Source: Lachnospiraceae bacterium
GTDB lineage: Bacteria; Bacillota; Clostridia; Lachnospirales; Lachnospiraceae
Direction: 5' to 3'
NCBI GenBank assembly: GCA_015056865.1
Contig: SVFM01000004.1
Span: forward strand, 106,091 to 170,090
DNA length: 64,000 bases
Below are positions 17,157-24,748 of this stretch, in pieces. Below the pieces are notes generated by a model. That model had not been told where the DNA came from. It made no database searches and saw only the letters and a program-made list of their open reading frames with translations. The position numbers were made by a program, and so were the translations under genes. The number at the start of each line of letters is the position of its first letter. Position 1 is the stretch's first letter.

Positions 17157-17426
17157 GTGTACGAAAAGTATGTTAAGCTCCGCGACGAGAGAGGCGTAAG
17201 CGATTACAAGGTGTTTAAAGAGACCGGGATAACAAAATCAACATTTTCTGATTGGAAGTCTGGAAGAAGTAAACCCAAGATAGACAAGCTGGTTATACTT
17301 GCTGATTATTTCGGCGTGCCAGTAACAGTTTTTATTGAGCGAGGTGGATATGAAGTTGAACAAAGTAAAAGTAGTCTCCAATCAGCAGACGGAGGAATCA
17401 AAGGTTGTGGGAATATCAATTCCTAG
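17157..17426 (+). CDS. Cro-like XRE regulator
   Basis: An 89-residue protein with a GTG start 7 bp after AAAGGAG. Its helix-turn-helix (GITKSTFSDWKSGRSKPK) is nearly identical to that of the divergent repressor, so both probably read the same operators. It lacks the longer C-terminal domain. Inferred role: early lytic regulator competing with the repressor. The next gene overlaps its 3' end. Confidence 0.8.
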   Translation: MYEKYVKLRDERGVSDYKVFKETGITKSTFSDWKSGRSKPKIDKLVILADYFGVPVTVFIERGGYEVEQSKSSLQSADGGIKGCGNINS

Positions 17427-17565
17427 TAGTTGCACAAATATCTATATATTTCAAAATGAAGATGAATTTATAGCACAAATAAATAGCGGAAAGATGCTTC
17501 CGCTATATGGCAATAAAGATTCTCAAAAGGCGTATATGAAATTGTTTGTAGCCTATGTTCCTTAG
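17350..17565 (+). CDS. small prophage protein of unknown function
   Basis: About 71 residues. ATG at 17350 is preferred, with GAGG just upstream, overlapping the Cro-like gene in another frame. No recognisable domain. It is placed in the early operon. Confidence 0.55.
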   Translation: MKLNKVKVVSNQQTEESKVVGISIPSSCTNIYIFQNEDEFIAQINSGKMLPLYGNKDSQKAYMKLFVAYVP

Positions 17566-17744
17566 AGGTGTGATAGGTTGGGATATTCAGGTAAGCCGTC
17601 GCCGATCCATTCAAAAACTATTTCTTGAGGATGGTTAAGTGTACCGATTACATCAATTTCTTTCCAACCACAAATGGCATAGCGATGACATATGGTATCG
17701 AATGTTTCGGCGGTTACAGTTTGATGAACAATGTATTTTTTCAT
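17562..17744 (-). CDS. small prophage protein, minus strand
   Basis: A 60-residue protein starting after TAGGAGT with good spacing. It is the only minus-strand gene among early plus-strand genes apart from the DUF3892 gene at 18268. Its 3' end meets the end of the preceding gene. No family recognised. Confidence 0.55.
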   Translation of the reverse strand: MKKYIVHQTVTAETFDTICHRYAICGWKEIDVIGTLNHPQEIVFEWIGDGLPEYPNLSHL

Positions 17745-17911
17745 AAAAATACTCCTATTGCTTGTTATTTCAGCATGGCGGTGCTGATGGATTCATTATA
17801 AAGGAGAAGCAAAGAAAATACAATGTGGGTAAAGAGATTTGGAGTAGAAGTAACATATTTCTTAGGGTAACAGCTGATGGGTTGCTGGAATAGGAAGGAG
17901 GGAAAACGGAA

Positions 17912-18133
17912 TTGAACATCGCAGAATTCAATCAACCTGTTTCTGGAAATATTATTCGGGTTATTGATGAAAAAGGGCTGAAACAGAAACATGTAGCTGA
18001 GAAAGCAGGATACACCAAGCAACAGTTCAACTCGATGTTGAATGGCAGAAAGCTTATAAAACCTGTTGATATTGTGAACATTGCGGCAACATTGAATGTG
18101 GATGCTAATGAATTGCTTAAGAAGGAGGGGTAG
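17912..18133 (+). CDS. small XRE-type DNA-binding protein
   Basis: A 73-residue protein with a TTG start 9 bp after AAGGAGGG. The helix-turn-helix covers the whole protein (LKQKHVAEKAGYTKQQFNSM). It is a likely third regulator of the early region, different from the 16579/17157 pair. Confidence 0.7.
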   Translation: MNIAEFNQPVSGNIIRVIDEKGLKQKHVAEKAGYTKQQFNSMLNGRKLIKPVDIVNIAATLNVDANELLKKEG

Positions 18134-18136
18134 CAA

Positions 18137-18271
18137 GTGAAGATAGGAAATAATGAATATTTCGAAATTCTTGTGACCGATTCAAAAGGTAATCTTTTGG
18201 CCAGTATCACAGATGAAAACATTATTGAAGAAAAAGATTGCAGAATAGTGTGTGTGCCGATTGAGAGCTAA
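18137..18271 (+). CDS. 44-residue prophage protein
   Basis: A GTG start after AAGGAGGGG, 3 bp behind the HTH gene. The product is short and acidic (starts MKIGNNEYFEILV, ends CVPIES). It shares a few bases with the convergent DUF3892 gene. Good ribosome binding site and coupling support it; no function is known. Confidence 0.55.
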   Translation: MKIGNNEYFEILVTDSKGNLLASITDENIIEEKDCRIVCVPIES

Positions 18272-18477
18272 CCGAGGTTGTTTTTGCTTGATCTATCAGG
18301 ATTAGAAACTGGTGTGGCAATACCATTGATATTTCTAACATGATAGTTTTCGTAGTTACCGTTATTTATTTGCCGAACAAACTGGTTACGTGTCATGTCG
18401 GCACCGGTGTAATTATCACGGAAGTGGATGTTTCTTCCTGAATCGGATTCTTTTGTAACACTAATTCTTTTTGGCAT
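18268..18477 (-). CDS. DUF3892 family small protein
   Basis: A 69-residue protein beginning MPKRISVTKESDSGRNIHF after GGAAGG. The pattern GRN-FRDNYTG...MTR-QFV-QI-NG-Y-NYHVRNING matches DUF3892 throughout. The frame extends further upstream, but ATG 18477 has the ribosome binding site. Function unknown. The family is widespread in Firmicutes phages and genomes. Confidence 0.75.
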   Translation of the reverse strand: MPKRISVTKESDSGRNIHFRDNYTGADMTRNQFVRQINNGNYENYHVRNINGIATPVSNPDRSSKNNLG

Positions 18478-18693
18478 AAATTTGCACCTTCCTTTCTGTA
18501 GATGCACACACACTCGAATCTGCAAGAACATATGTTCAAGGAGATTATATGCAAAGAGTATTTAAAAGTCAATATTAAAATCACAATATATAGATGTTTT
18601 ATATAATTTTACTACCAAATATTGTAATGAGAATGTCACAGAATTATTGGAATAGGAGAAAAAGAATCAATTTAACATGTATCCATGTCCTGC

Positions 18694-18760
18694 ATGTGGC
18701 GTACAGCCACGTTGGTAACCTCCTCTTTAATGTATTGAGGGCGCACAGGCACCCGAATTT
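18694..18760. other. structured intergenic stretch upstream of early operon
   Basis: In the 330-bp gap 18478-18805, two hairpins are visible: GTGGC-gtaca-GCCAC near 18698 and CGCACAGG...CCTGTGCG near 18733-18759. A 13-codon frame (18677-18718) encodes CPAC but is too short to support as a gene. Apart from AT-rich sequence I see nothing else. Confidence 0.4.
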
Positions 18761-18805
18761 CCTGTGCGTCACATGGAGGGCATGGAGGAGAAGAAAGGAG
18801 GAAAA

Positions 18806-19021
18806 ATGGAAGTAGTAAAACCAGAAGTTGCAGCTAGAGAACTGGGAAGAACCACTGAAACCATCAGGGTTATGATGGCGAACGGAGAATTCCAGCCGCC
18901 TATCGGGGAAGTTAAAACCAAAGACAAGGCCGGAAAACCTTTAAAACGGAAAACGTATTGGATATACCGCGAGTGGTTGAATCGCTATAAGAAAGGAGGG
19001 AATGGAAGTGATGTTACATAA
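18806..19021 (+). CDS. small HTH DNA-binding protein (excisionase/MerR-like fold)
   Basis: A 71-residue protein; ATG 18806 follows AAAGGAGG. KPEVAARELGRTTETIRVMM has the form of the winged-helix start of excisionases and MerR-type proteins, with a basic wing (KPLKRKTYWIYREWLNRYKK). In phage early regions such proteins act as excisionase or regulator. The exact role is open. Confidence 0.7.
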   Translation: MEVVKPEVAARELGRTTETIRVMMANGEFQPPIGEVKTKDKAGKPLKRKTYWIYREWLNRYKKGGNGSDVT

Positions 19022-19235
19022 AATCTTATCCGGGACAAGCTTTGTATGTGCTCTTGTTGGTCTGGCCGGATTAACCGGGACCGTGGAACAGGCAGTGACA
19101 GATCCACAGGGCATAGTTCTTTCACTCGGGATCCTGGCGGTATCAGCAATCACGGGACTGTTGGCTGCAAACGAAAACAAATCATTGAGAAGGAGGAAAA
19201 GGAAATGTACTTATGGCTGGAAGAATGTGGACTGA
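19011..19235 (+). CDS. small membrane protein
   Basis: About 74 residues with two hydrophobic stretches (SGTSFVCALVGLAGLTG and IVLSLGILAVSAITGLLA) and a basic C-terminus. It overlaps the preceding HTH gene and follows AAAGGAGGG; GTG 19008 is an alternative start. No family recognised. Confidence 0.6.
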   Translation: MLHKILSGTSFVCALVGLAGLTGTVEQAVTDPQGIVLSLGILAVSAITGLLAANENKSLRRRKRKCTYGWKNVD

Positions 19236-19312
19236 TCAACGGAGCCGAAGAATCAAAAGAAGAACAGAAAAAAGAACCTGCCACCGACCAAAGTGAAACC
19301 AGGTTCTTATAA
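19205..19312 (+). CDS. 35-residue acidic prophage protein
   Basis: ATG at 19205 follows AAGGAGG and overlaps the membrane protein gene in another frame. The product begins MYLWLEECGLINGAEESK. Small size limits confidence. Confidence 0.45.
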   Translation: MYLWLEECGLINGAEESKEEQKKEPATDQSETRFL

Positions 19313-19400
19313 CAGCACATTGCCACGTGCTTCATGTTCATTGTACAGGATAAGAAAAGGAAATGTCAATGAGAAAATTGTAATAACAGGAGAGTGAAAA

Positions 19401-19574
19401 ATGATGATGGTTCATTGCAGGGACACGACCTGCAGACACAACAACGGCGAAGTGTGCATGCTACCGGCTATCAAAATAGATGTAGAACCGACAAATGAAT
19501 TCCGAGAAGGAAAGCGTGTTGTTTACTCGGTTTGCCAGAATTACAAGGAGAAAGAAGATGCCGGAGAGGATTGA
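19401..19574 (+). CDS. 57-residue Cys-containing prophage protein
   Basis: Starts MMMVHCRDTTCRHNNGEVC after CAGGAGAG. The CxxxxC-x7-C spacing with a later Cys resembles the DUF1540-type metal-binding pattern and suggests zinc binding. It overlaps the next Cys-rich gene. Confidence 0.55.
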   Translation: MMMVHCRDTTCRHNNGEVCMLPAIKIDVEPTNEFREGKRVVYSVCQNYKEKEDAGED

Positions 19575-19752
19575 GAATCGCATGGTAGTGGACGCTGAAT
19601 GGATCCCACGATATAAGCCGGTGTGCAGGTGTGAAGAGTGCGAAAGAGACATTTATCCCGGTGAAGAGTATTTTGATTTTGATGGCGATATCATGTGTGA
19701 GGATTGTGAAAGGGATTATGTAAGAAAAAATTATAGGAGGTGTGCTGAATGA
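19558..19752 (+). CDS. zinc-ribbon-like small prophage protein
   Basis: A 64-residue protein; ATG 19558 follows AAGGAG. CRCEECERDIYPGEEYF and DGDIMCEDCERDYV supply two CxxC knuckles, as in LIM/treble-clef zinc folds. It overlaps the annealing-protein gene by 4 bp (ATGA). Function unknown. Confidence 0.65.
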   Translation: MPERIENRMVVDAEWIPRYKPVCRCEECERDIYPGEEYFDFDGDIMCEDCERDYVRKNYRRCAE

Positions 19753-20321
19753 ATTATAAAGAGTTGGAACAGGTTAATACGGAAATTTCATTTATTGACA
19801 TAAAAGGGAAAAAATATGCTGATGTAGCAAACAGGGTTAGGGCATTTAGAAAACTATTTCCGAATGGAAAAATTGTTTCAAGTATTATTTCGCTTGAAAA
19901 TGGAATCTGCGTTATGAGAGCAGAGTGTATTGATCAAGATGGAAATGTTTTATCCACAGGACATGCATACGAGAAAGAAGATAGTTCTTTCATAAATAAA
20001 ACTTCATACATAGAGAACTGTGAAACGTCAGCGGTCGGAAGGGCGTTGGGATTTGTAGGAATAGGTGTTGAAAACGATATTGCATCTGCGCAGGAGGTAT
20101 TAAATGCAGAACAGCAGCAAGTAGCAGAAAAACCTATTACAAATGTAATGGTAAAAGCTCTCGAAGAAAAGTGCAAAAAAGACAATGTAGACCCCGGTGT
20201 AATTCTTGATCTTTGCAAGGTAGGAACGTTTGAAGAGATTAAATGCAAAGTTTATTCCAATCTGGTAAACAATTGGGAGAAAGTGCTGGAAAAAAATGCA
20301 CAAGTTAGTTCGCTTAAGTAA
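19749..20321 (+). CDS. ERF-like single-strand annealing protein
   Basis: A 190-residue protein. The signature ENCETSAVGRALGFVGIGVE near residue 95 is typical of the Rad52-like/ERF superfamily of phage recombinases, which coat and anneal single-stranded DNA. Its neighbours (HNH nuclease, resolvase-like nuclease, replication initiator) form a standard recombination-replication block. A short C-terminal helical tail follows. The start overlaps the upstream gene, and the 3' end overlaps the HNH gene. Confidence 0.75.
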   Translation: MNYKELEQVNTEISFIDIKGKKYADVANRVRAFRKLFPNGKIVSSIISLENGICVMRAECIDQDGNVLSTGHAYEKEDSSFINKTSYIENCETSAVGRALGFVGIGVENDIASAQEVLNAEQQQVAEKPITNVMVKALEEKCKKDNVDPGVILDLCKVGTFEEIKCKVYSNLVNNWEKVLEKNAQVSSLK

Positions 20322-20946
20322 ATACAAAGAAACTGAAGAAGGCACAGAACTGCTGGTTATGATTCCCGGATGCAGAATCGGTGAAATTCTTGTTAGTAAG
20401 AATATCTGCCAAGCAGAAATGAGGTTTGACGATGGCCGCCACATATCAGCAGAGCAGCGTAAAAAGGCATATGCCACGATCCGGGATATAGCGGATTATA
20501 CAGGATATCTTCCGGAGGAACAGAAAGAATGGCTTAAATACCTTCATATCAGCCGCACCGGCGCTGAATACATAAGCCTTTCCAATTGCACTATGGATCA
20601 GGCGCGGGAGTTCATCAATACCATTCTGGAATATGCCCTAGAGAATGGGATCCCTTTATCTGACTTTGCCATAGACAGGACGGATGATATAGACCGGTAT
20701 TTGTACTATTGCCTGATGAATAAGAGATGTGCTGTGTGTGGCCGGGATGGCGAGATACACCATGAAGATGCGATAGGGATGGGAAATGATCGCCGGAAGG
20801 TTGATGATCGATACCACAAGAAAATCTGCCTTTGCCGCTTGCATCATACTATAGCGCATGAGAAGGGTGTGGAAGATTTCCGTGATGCGTACAAAGTATA
20901 CGGAATTGTAGTAAAGGAGCTGGAGGATGAAAAACAGCAGAGCTAA
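20296..20946 (+). CDS. putative HNH nuclease (phage HNHc_6-type)
   Basis: A 216-residue protein. The C-terminal zinc/HNH core is CAVCGRDGEIHHEDAIGMG (near residue 150) with CLCRLHHTIAHEKG (near 180), supplying metal ligands and catalytic His residues. The N-terminal part contains helical substrate- or protein-binding sequence. Such proteins accompany phage recombination genes and are often annotated putative HNHc nuclease. The following gene overlaps it by 20 bp. Confidence 0.8.
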   Translation: MHKLVRLSKYKETEEGTELLVMIPGCRIGEILVSKNICQAEMRFDDGRHISAEQRKKAYATIRDIADYTGYLPEEQKEWLKYLHISRTGAEYISLSNCTMDQAREFINTILEYALENGIPLSDFAIDRTDDIDRYLYYCLMNKRCAVCGRDGEIHHEDAIGMGNDRRKVDDRYHKKICLCRLHHTIAHEKGVEDFRDAYKVYGIVVKELEDEKQQS

Positions 20947-21241
20947 GGGAGCAGCCGGCGAAAGAGAGCTTGCCAGAAAGTTAAAGGAATACGGTTATGA
21001 GTGTCGAAGGGGACAACAGTACAGTGGGGCAAATGGTGATGCGGATGTGGTTGGGCTGCCCGGTATTCATATTGAGTGCAAGCGGGTTGAAAGATTGAAT
21101 TTGTATGATGCCATGTCGCAGGCGCTTCGTGACGCCAAAGAAGGCGAGACGCCCGCAGTCTTTCATAGAAAGAACAATTGCGAATGGCTTGTTACTCTCC
21201 GCATGGATGACTTTATGAAAATCTACGGAGATAGACAATAG
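20927..21241 (+). CDS. PD-(D/E)xK endonuclease, Holliday-junction-resolvase-like
   Basis: A 104-residue protein: GAAGERELARKLKEYGYEC, then DADVVGLPGIHIECKRVE, the D...ExK catalytic pattern (Asp about 39, Glu-Cys-Lys about 49-51). Size and motifs match phage and archaeal-type resolvases. It probably cleaves branched recombination intermediates together with the annealing protein upstream. Confidence 0.8.
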   Translation: MKNSRAKGAAGERELARKLKEYGYECRRGQQYSGANGDADVVGLPGIHIECKRVERLNLYDAMSQALRDAKEGETPAVFHRKNNCEWLVTLRMDDFMKIYGDRQ

Positions 21242-21251
21242 GTTGAGCCCT

Positions 21252-21344
21252 ATGGCAACACCTGATCATATTCGTGACCTCACGAAAATGGTCAAAAGAA
21301 ACTGTAGATCATATTTGGACATGGGGGAATATATCACGGAATAA
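21252..21344 (+). CDS. 30-residue prophage ORF
   Basis: Starts MATPDHIRDLTKMVKRNC with AGG upstream and ends just before the next gene. Plausible by position only. Confidence 0.35.
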   Translation: MATPDHIRDLTKMVKRNCRSYLDMGEYITE

Positions 21345-21395
21345 GCCATGTCAGAAAAAAAGGCTCCGGGGAACCGGGGCCGGAAAGGAGGAAAC

Positions 21396-22055
21396 ATGAT
21401 AGACCTTGAAAACGGATATGTCATTGTACAAACAAGCGCAAACAACTTTAGCTTAAAGCAGAAGTACATGGGTATGCGTAAAGGTGTTGAGACGGAATGC
21501 CTAAGACTTATAAGCCATCATGGAAGTGTAGAAGATGCCATAAAAAGCGTTTCGGGGCTTTTGCAGGGGTGTTTTGGGAATGAACAAAGAGAAACACTGG
21601 ATGGGTATTTAAACCGCATAGAAAGCGCAAATACAAGGTTGGCGGAAAGCGTCAGCAACAGCCTAATGCAAAGGTTTTATGTATACGTTCCGAAAGGAAA
21701 CGGTCAGAGCGTAGATCCGCATCCGATCGTAAACCTGATACCGGTTGGAAGGAATAATGCAATATCCCGGAAGGAATTGTTAGATGCATGTGTAACAGCC
21801 GGGCTTGTTAACAGCAATAAGAGCGACCGGGCCATGCGGGATCTAATTAAAAAAGCCAGAATGGATTTCGTTATTTTGAACCTTTCAAACGGAAAAGGAT
21901 ACTACAGGCTTGACAGCGGCATAAAAGCGTCACTGGAAGAGATACAGGATCTGCAGAGGTACATACGGCAAGAAGAATCACGTGCTAAGGCTACATTTAA
22001 AAATATCTCTATGGCGAAAAAACTATATGAGGATTATATGGCAGAGAGGATATAA
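21396..22055 (+). CDS. prophage early protein, possible DNA-binding
   Basis: A 219-residue protein; ATG 21396 follows AAAGGAGG and is preferred over 21348. The middle part NAISRKELLDACVTAGLVNSN and the following helices look like a winged-helix region that also occurs in phage replication-associated proteins, followed by a charged C-terminal helix. No firm family. It precedes the DUF4373 initiator gene by 5 bp. Confidence 0.7.
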   Translation: MIDLENGYVIVQTSANNFSLKQKYMGMRKGVETECLRLISHHGSVEDAIKSVSGLLQGCFGNEQRETLDGYLNRIESANTRLAESVSNSLMQRFYVYVPKGNGQSVDPHPIVNLIPVGRNNAISRKELLDACVTAGLVNSNKSDRAMRDLIKKARMDFVILNLSNGKGYYRLDSGIKASLEEIQDLQRYIRQEESRAKATFKNISMAKKLYEDYMAERI

Positions 22056-22060
22056 AAACA

Positions 22061-22906
22061 ATGGCAAAGGAAGGTCTTGATTACTTTCCCTTGAATTGCC
22101 AGGTAGATGAAAAGATAGAACTGATAGAAGCTGATTTTGGACTAAAAGGGTTTGCAATAGTCGTCAAGCTTTTCCAGAGGATATACGGAGAGCATGGTTA
22201 TTATTGTGAATGGAACGATGATATAGCTTTACTGTTTGCGAGACAGAATGGTCTTTTGAATGGCGGAGTGAACAATTTAATACAAGAGGTTGTGAGTGCT
22301 TCTATCAGACGGGGAGTTTTTGATAATGATTTGTATGAGAGATACGGGATCCTGACATCGAAAGGGATTCAAAAAAGGTATCTTGATGCCGTGTCCAGGC
22401 GGTCTCAAATAAATCTCAACAAAAACTACCTTCTATTAAATGATGGCAATTTTAAAGGAAATGTAAACATTTTTGAAGAAAATGTATGCAGAAAAGAAAA
22501 AAATGTATGCAATTCCAAACAAAGTAAAGTAGAGGAAAGTAAAGGAAAGAAAATAAATAATATGTGCAAAGCTGACGCTTTGGCACTGTTCGAATCTCTC
22601 TGGAAACTATATCCCAACAAAAAGGGCAAAGGACAGATTTCGGAAAAGACAAAGCTGAGGATTGCTGAAATTGGTTTTGAAGAAATGTCCAGAGCAATTG
22701 AACGGTATAAAAAGGAACTGGACAAGGATAAGGATTGGAGAAAGCCACAAAACGGCAGTACGTTTTTTAACTCTGGATATGTTGATTATCTGGATGCAAA
22801 CTATGAAGAATCCAAAAGCAGCCCAACAAAAAAGAACCAGTTTAACAGTTTTGGACAACATGATTATGACTTTGACAGCCTTGAAAAAGAACTGTTGGGT
22901 AATTAA
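22061..22906 (+). CDS. DUF4373 (Lin1244/Lin1753-type) replication initiator
   Basis: A 281-residue protein. The first 110 residues match the DUF4373 N-terminal domain of phage replisome organisers (GLDYFPLNCQVDEKIELIEADFGLKGF). A variable linker with AT-rich DNA and a repeated AAAATGTATGCA (about 22480-22513) lies at residues about 135-165, where phage origins often sit inside initiator genes. The C-terminal part (LWKLYPNKKGKGQIS) is typical of the same family. It should open the phage origin and recruit helicase. Confidence 0.85.
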   Translation: MAKEGLDYFPLNCQVDEKIELIEADFGLKGFAIVVKLFQRIYGEHGYYCEWNDDIALLFARQNGLLNGGVNNLIQEVVSASIRRGVFDNDLYERYGILTSKGIQKRYLDAVSRRSQINLNKNYLLLNDGNFKGNVNIFEENVCRKEKNVCNSKQSKVEESKGKKINNMCKADALALFESLWKLYPNKKGKGQISEKTKLRIAEIGFEEMSRAIERYKKELDKDKDWRKPQNGSTFFNSGYVDYLDANYEESKSSPTKKNQFNSFGQHDYDFDSLEKELLGN

Positions 22907-22923
22907 GAGAGGAGTGATAGAAA

Positions 22924-23226
22924 TTGAAGGGTTTTCTTATGTACCGGCTTAAGAGAGGGGATGAAGAGTATGTTGGTACAGCACATATGTTGTCGGAGAT
23001 TGTGGGTTTGTCCGCATCAACGATAGGAGCAATAGCAAGAGGAGAGCGAACGGGGAAGGGTATAAGCGTAAAGATAATTCCTGATCCCACACAGTTCAAC
23101 TCGATGATGTTGTCAGCGAAAAAGCAGAAGGAATGGGACGATGAAGTTGCTAAATTTCGAAAAGTGAAATGGGTTCCAAAGGGCGGCACAGGAAAGAAAC
23201 TGTATCTGCCGATAAAATCTAAATAA
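22924..23226 (+). CDS. small prophage protein with HTH-like segment
   Basis: About 100 residues, TTG start 9 bp after AGGAG (ATG 22939 is the alternative). GTAHMLSEIVGLSASTIGAIA resembles a helix-turn-helix with a basic tail. It lies directly upstream of the DGR cassette. Function unknown. Confidence 0.6.
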   Translation: MKGFLMYRLKRGDEEYVGTAHMLSEIVGLSASTIGAIARGERTGKGISVKIIPDPTQFNSMMLSAKKQKEWDDEVAKFRKVKWVPKGGTGKKLYLPIKSK

Positions 23227-23243
23227 AAAATGGAGGAAAAGAT

Positions 23244-23843
23244 ATGAGCAAAGAATTGGAACTGGCAAGAGAACTTTTAAAAAGGTTACAGGAAAAGGAG
23301 GACGAAGAAAAGAAGATTCAGTTAAGTGAATTAAAAGCCGGAGATGTATTTAAAATCGGTGAACATGATTTTATAGTTTTGAAGCAGCTTTGCGGATTGA
23401 CAGGTGTTATCTCAAAGAATTTGATGTTAAAGAGCGTGAAGTTTGATGATAACACGCGGGACTATAACAGATCGAACCTCAAAAAAGTAATTGAAAAAGA
23501 GATTCAGCCGATCATTGAAAAAGCTGTTGGTGCAGATAACATAGTGGAACATGTAGCGGATCTCACATCTGTGGATATGCAGAATGAATTTGGGACCTGC
23601 AGGTGTAAGGTGCGGCCACTTACTTTTGACGAGGCAAGAGAGTGCAATGATTTGCTTGTCAATAAAGAAATCGGAGACTGGTGGTGGACATGCACACCTT
23701 GGAGCACCGAGGAAAGAGGACGGAAATATCCAATCGCCGTTGTTTCCCCGTCGGGCATCGTCGACATCAACTACGACAACGGCGACGGTGTGCGCCCGTT
23801 TTGTATCTTAAAATCTAATATCTTTGTATCGAAGGGAGAATGA
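23244..23843 (+). CDS. DGR target protein 1 (variable DUF6273-like)
   Basis: A 199-residue protein starting after TGGAGG. Residues 1-27 form a charged coiled coil. The remainder is a compact domain related to the next gene (AGDVFKIGEHDFIVL; DWWWTCTP; GVRPFCIL), resembling DUF6273/C-type-lectin-like variable proteins. Residues about 165-185 are encoded by variable repeat VR1, which copies the template repeat at 24775 except at template adenines. No signal peptide or membrane helix. The binding face of the domain should be rewritten by the retroelement. The ligand is unknown. Confidence 0.88.
   Translation: MSKELELARELLKRLQEKEDEEKKIQLSELKAGDVFKIGEHDFIVLKQLCGLTGVISKNLMLKSVKFDDNTRDYNRSNLKKVIEKEIQPIIEKAVGADNIVEHVADLTSVDMQNEFGTCRCKVRPLTFDEARECNDLLVNKEIGDWWWTCTPWSTEERGRKYPIAVVSPSGIVDINYDNGDGVRPFCILKSNIFVSKGE
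23737..23797 (+). repeat. DGR variable repeat VR1
   Basis: 61 bp aligned with the template repeat. Flanks CCGTTGTTTCCCCGTCGGGC and GGTGTGCGCCC are identical. Between them, 7 of 17 aligned template adenines are replaced and no other base is changed; one AAT codon is absent. Downstream GTTTTGTATC differs from the template's ATTCTGGATC, as initiation-of-mutagenic-homing sequences do between VR and TR. Confidence 0.93.
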
Positions 23844-23845
23844 TC

Positions 23846-24376
23846 ATGGAAAAGATTAAAGTAAATAAACAGTTATCAGCAGGAGATACTTTTACAATTC
23901 TGGGCTTGGAATGGAAAGTGCTCGAAGTAACAGAAAAAGGATACAAGTGTCTTGCAGAACGCTTGGAGAAAGGCATGACATTTGGAAAAAGTAATGACTG
24001 GAAAGAAAGCAGCATCCGCAAATATTTGAATGAAGATTTTTATGCGAAACTGGTAGCCGTTGTTGGAGAAGGGAACATTATCCCGTTTGAAAGAAACCTG
24101 TTGTCACTGGATGGACAGACAGAATATGGCTCCTGCGTGGACAAGGTGTCACTTCTGAATGTGGATGAATACCGAAAGTACAGAAAGCATATCCCCAATG
24201 CTGGTTACTGGTGGTGGACTCTTACGCCGGACAGCACAAAGTGTAATGGAGATGACTGGTGTGTACGCGTTGTTTCCCCGTCGGGCGATTTCGACAACTT
24301 CATCTGCGGCGACTACGGCGGTGTGCGCCCGTTTTGTATCTTTTCTTCTGCAATCTTTGAATCCGAGGAAGGGTAG
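23846..24376 (+). CDS. DGR target protein 2 (variable DUF6273-like)
   Basis: A 176-residue paralogue of the preceding gene without the coiled coil. ATG 23846 is 7 bp from AGGGAG; ATG 23840 overlaps the previous stop codon. Shared landmarks are AGDTFTILGLEWKVL, YWWWTLTPDSTK and GVRPFCIF. Residues about 141-162 are encoded by VR2. Its start overlaps target 1 and its end abuts the avd-like gene, so target 1, target 2 and avd are probably one transcript. No export signal. Having two targets of one template suggests two diversified binders made together. Confidence 0.88.
   Translation: MEKIKVNKQLSAGDTFTILGLEWKVLEVTEKGYKCLAERLEKGMTFGKSNDWKESSIRKYLNEDFYAKLVAVVGEGNIIPFERNLLSLDGQTEYGSCVDKVSLLNVDEYRKYRKHIPNAGYWWWTLTPDSTKCNGDDWCVRVVSPSGDFDNFICGDYGGVRPFCIFSSAIFESEEG
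24268..24330 (+). repeat. DGR variable repeat VR2
   Basis: 63 bp, the same length as the template from CGTTG to GCGCCC. Of 36 core bases, 12 differ from the template and all 12 are at template adenines (19 available). The 17 non-adenine positions are unchanged. The changes are A to G or A to T, turning eleven of twelve codons into new residues (DFDNFICGDYG against NINNNNYDNNN). Confidence 0.95.
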
Positions 24377-24748
24377 ATGGCAGAAACAGAATTAAATGTA
24401 ATCATCAAAGCGAAGGAATTAGCAGAGTATACCTTGCGGGTAACGTCCAATTGCAACAGGTATCCGAAGAAATATAGGTTTTCTTTGGTGGACAAGATGC
24501 AGAATAAGTCCCTAGAGATATATGAATATCTGCATGAGGCCAACAGGACGGACCTAAGGGCATTTGGCCGGGAACGGTCCGAACTGCAGACCAAAGCTAT
24601 AACTCATTGTGATGAACTGCTTTTTTACATAGAGCTCTCCATGAAACTGAACATTATAGATGTGAAAAGCATGGAATATTGGTCAAAGATGGTTACCGAT
24701 ATCAAGCATATGGCAATAGCTTGGAGAAGTAAGGACAAGGAAAGGTAA
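24377..24748 (+). CDS. avd: Avd-like DGR accessory protein (four-helix bundle)
   Basis: A 123-residue basic, all-helical protein starting at the end of target 2. Length, charge and the pattern of helices (IIKAKELAEYTLRVTSNCNR; KYRFSLVDKMQNKSLEIYEY; HCDELLFYIELSMKLNIID; YWSKMVTDIKHMAIAWRSK) match the Avd/bAvd four-helix-bundle family. Avd pentamers bind the template RNA and reverse transcriptase and are needed for mutagenic cDNA synthesis. The order target-avd-TR-RT is the classical DGR order. Confidence 0.88.
   Translation: MAETELNVIIKAKELAEYTLRVTSNCNRYPKKYRFSLVDKMQNKSLEIYEYLHEANRTDLRAFGRERSELQTKAITHCDELLFYIELSMKLNIIDVKSMEYWSKMVTDIKHMAIAWRSKDKER

Noticed and set aside
18677..18718. 13-codon frame with a CPAC motif
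   Set aside because: Too short; lies in a hairpin-rich spacer.
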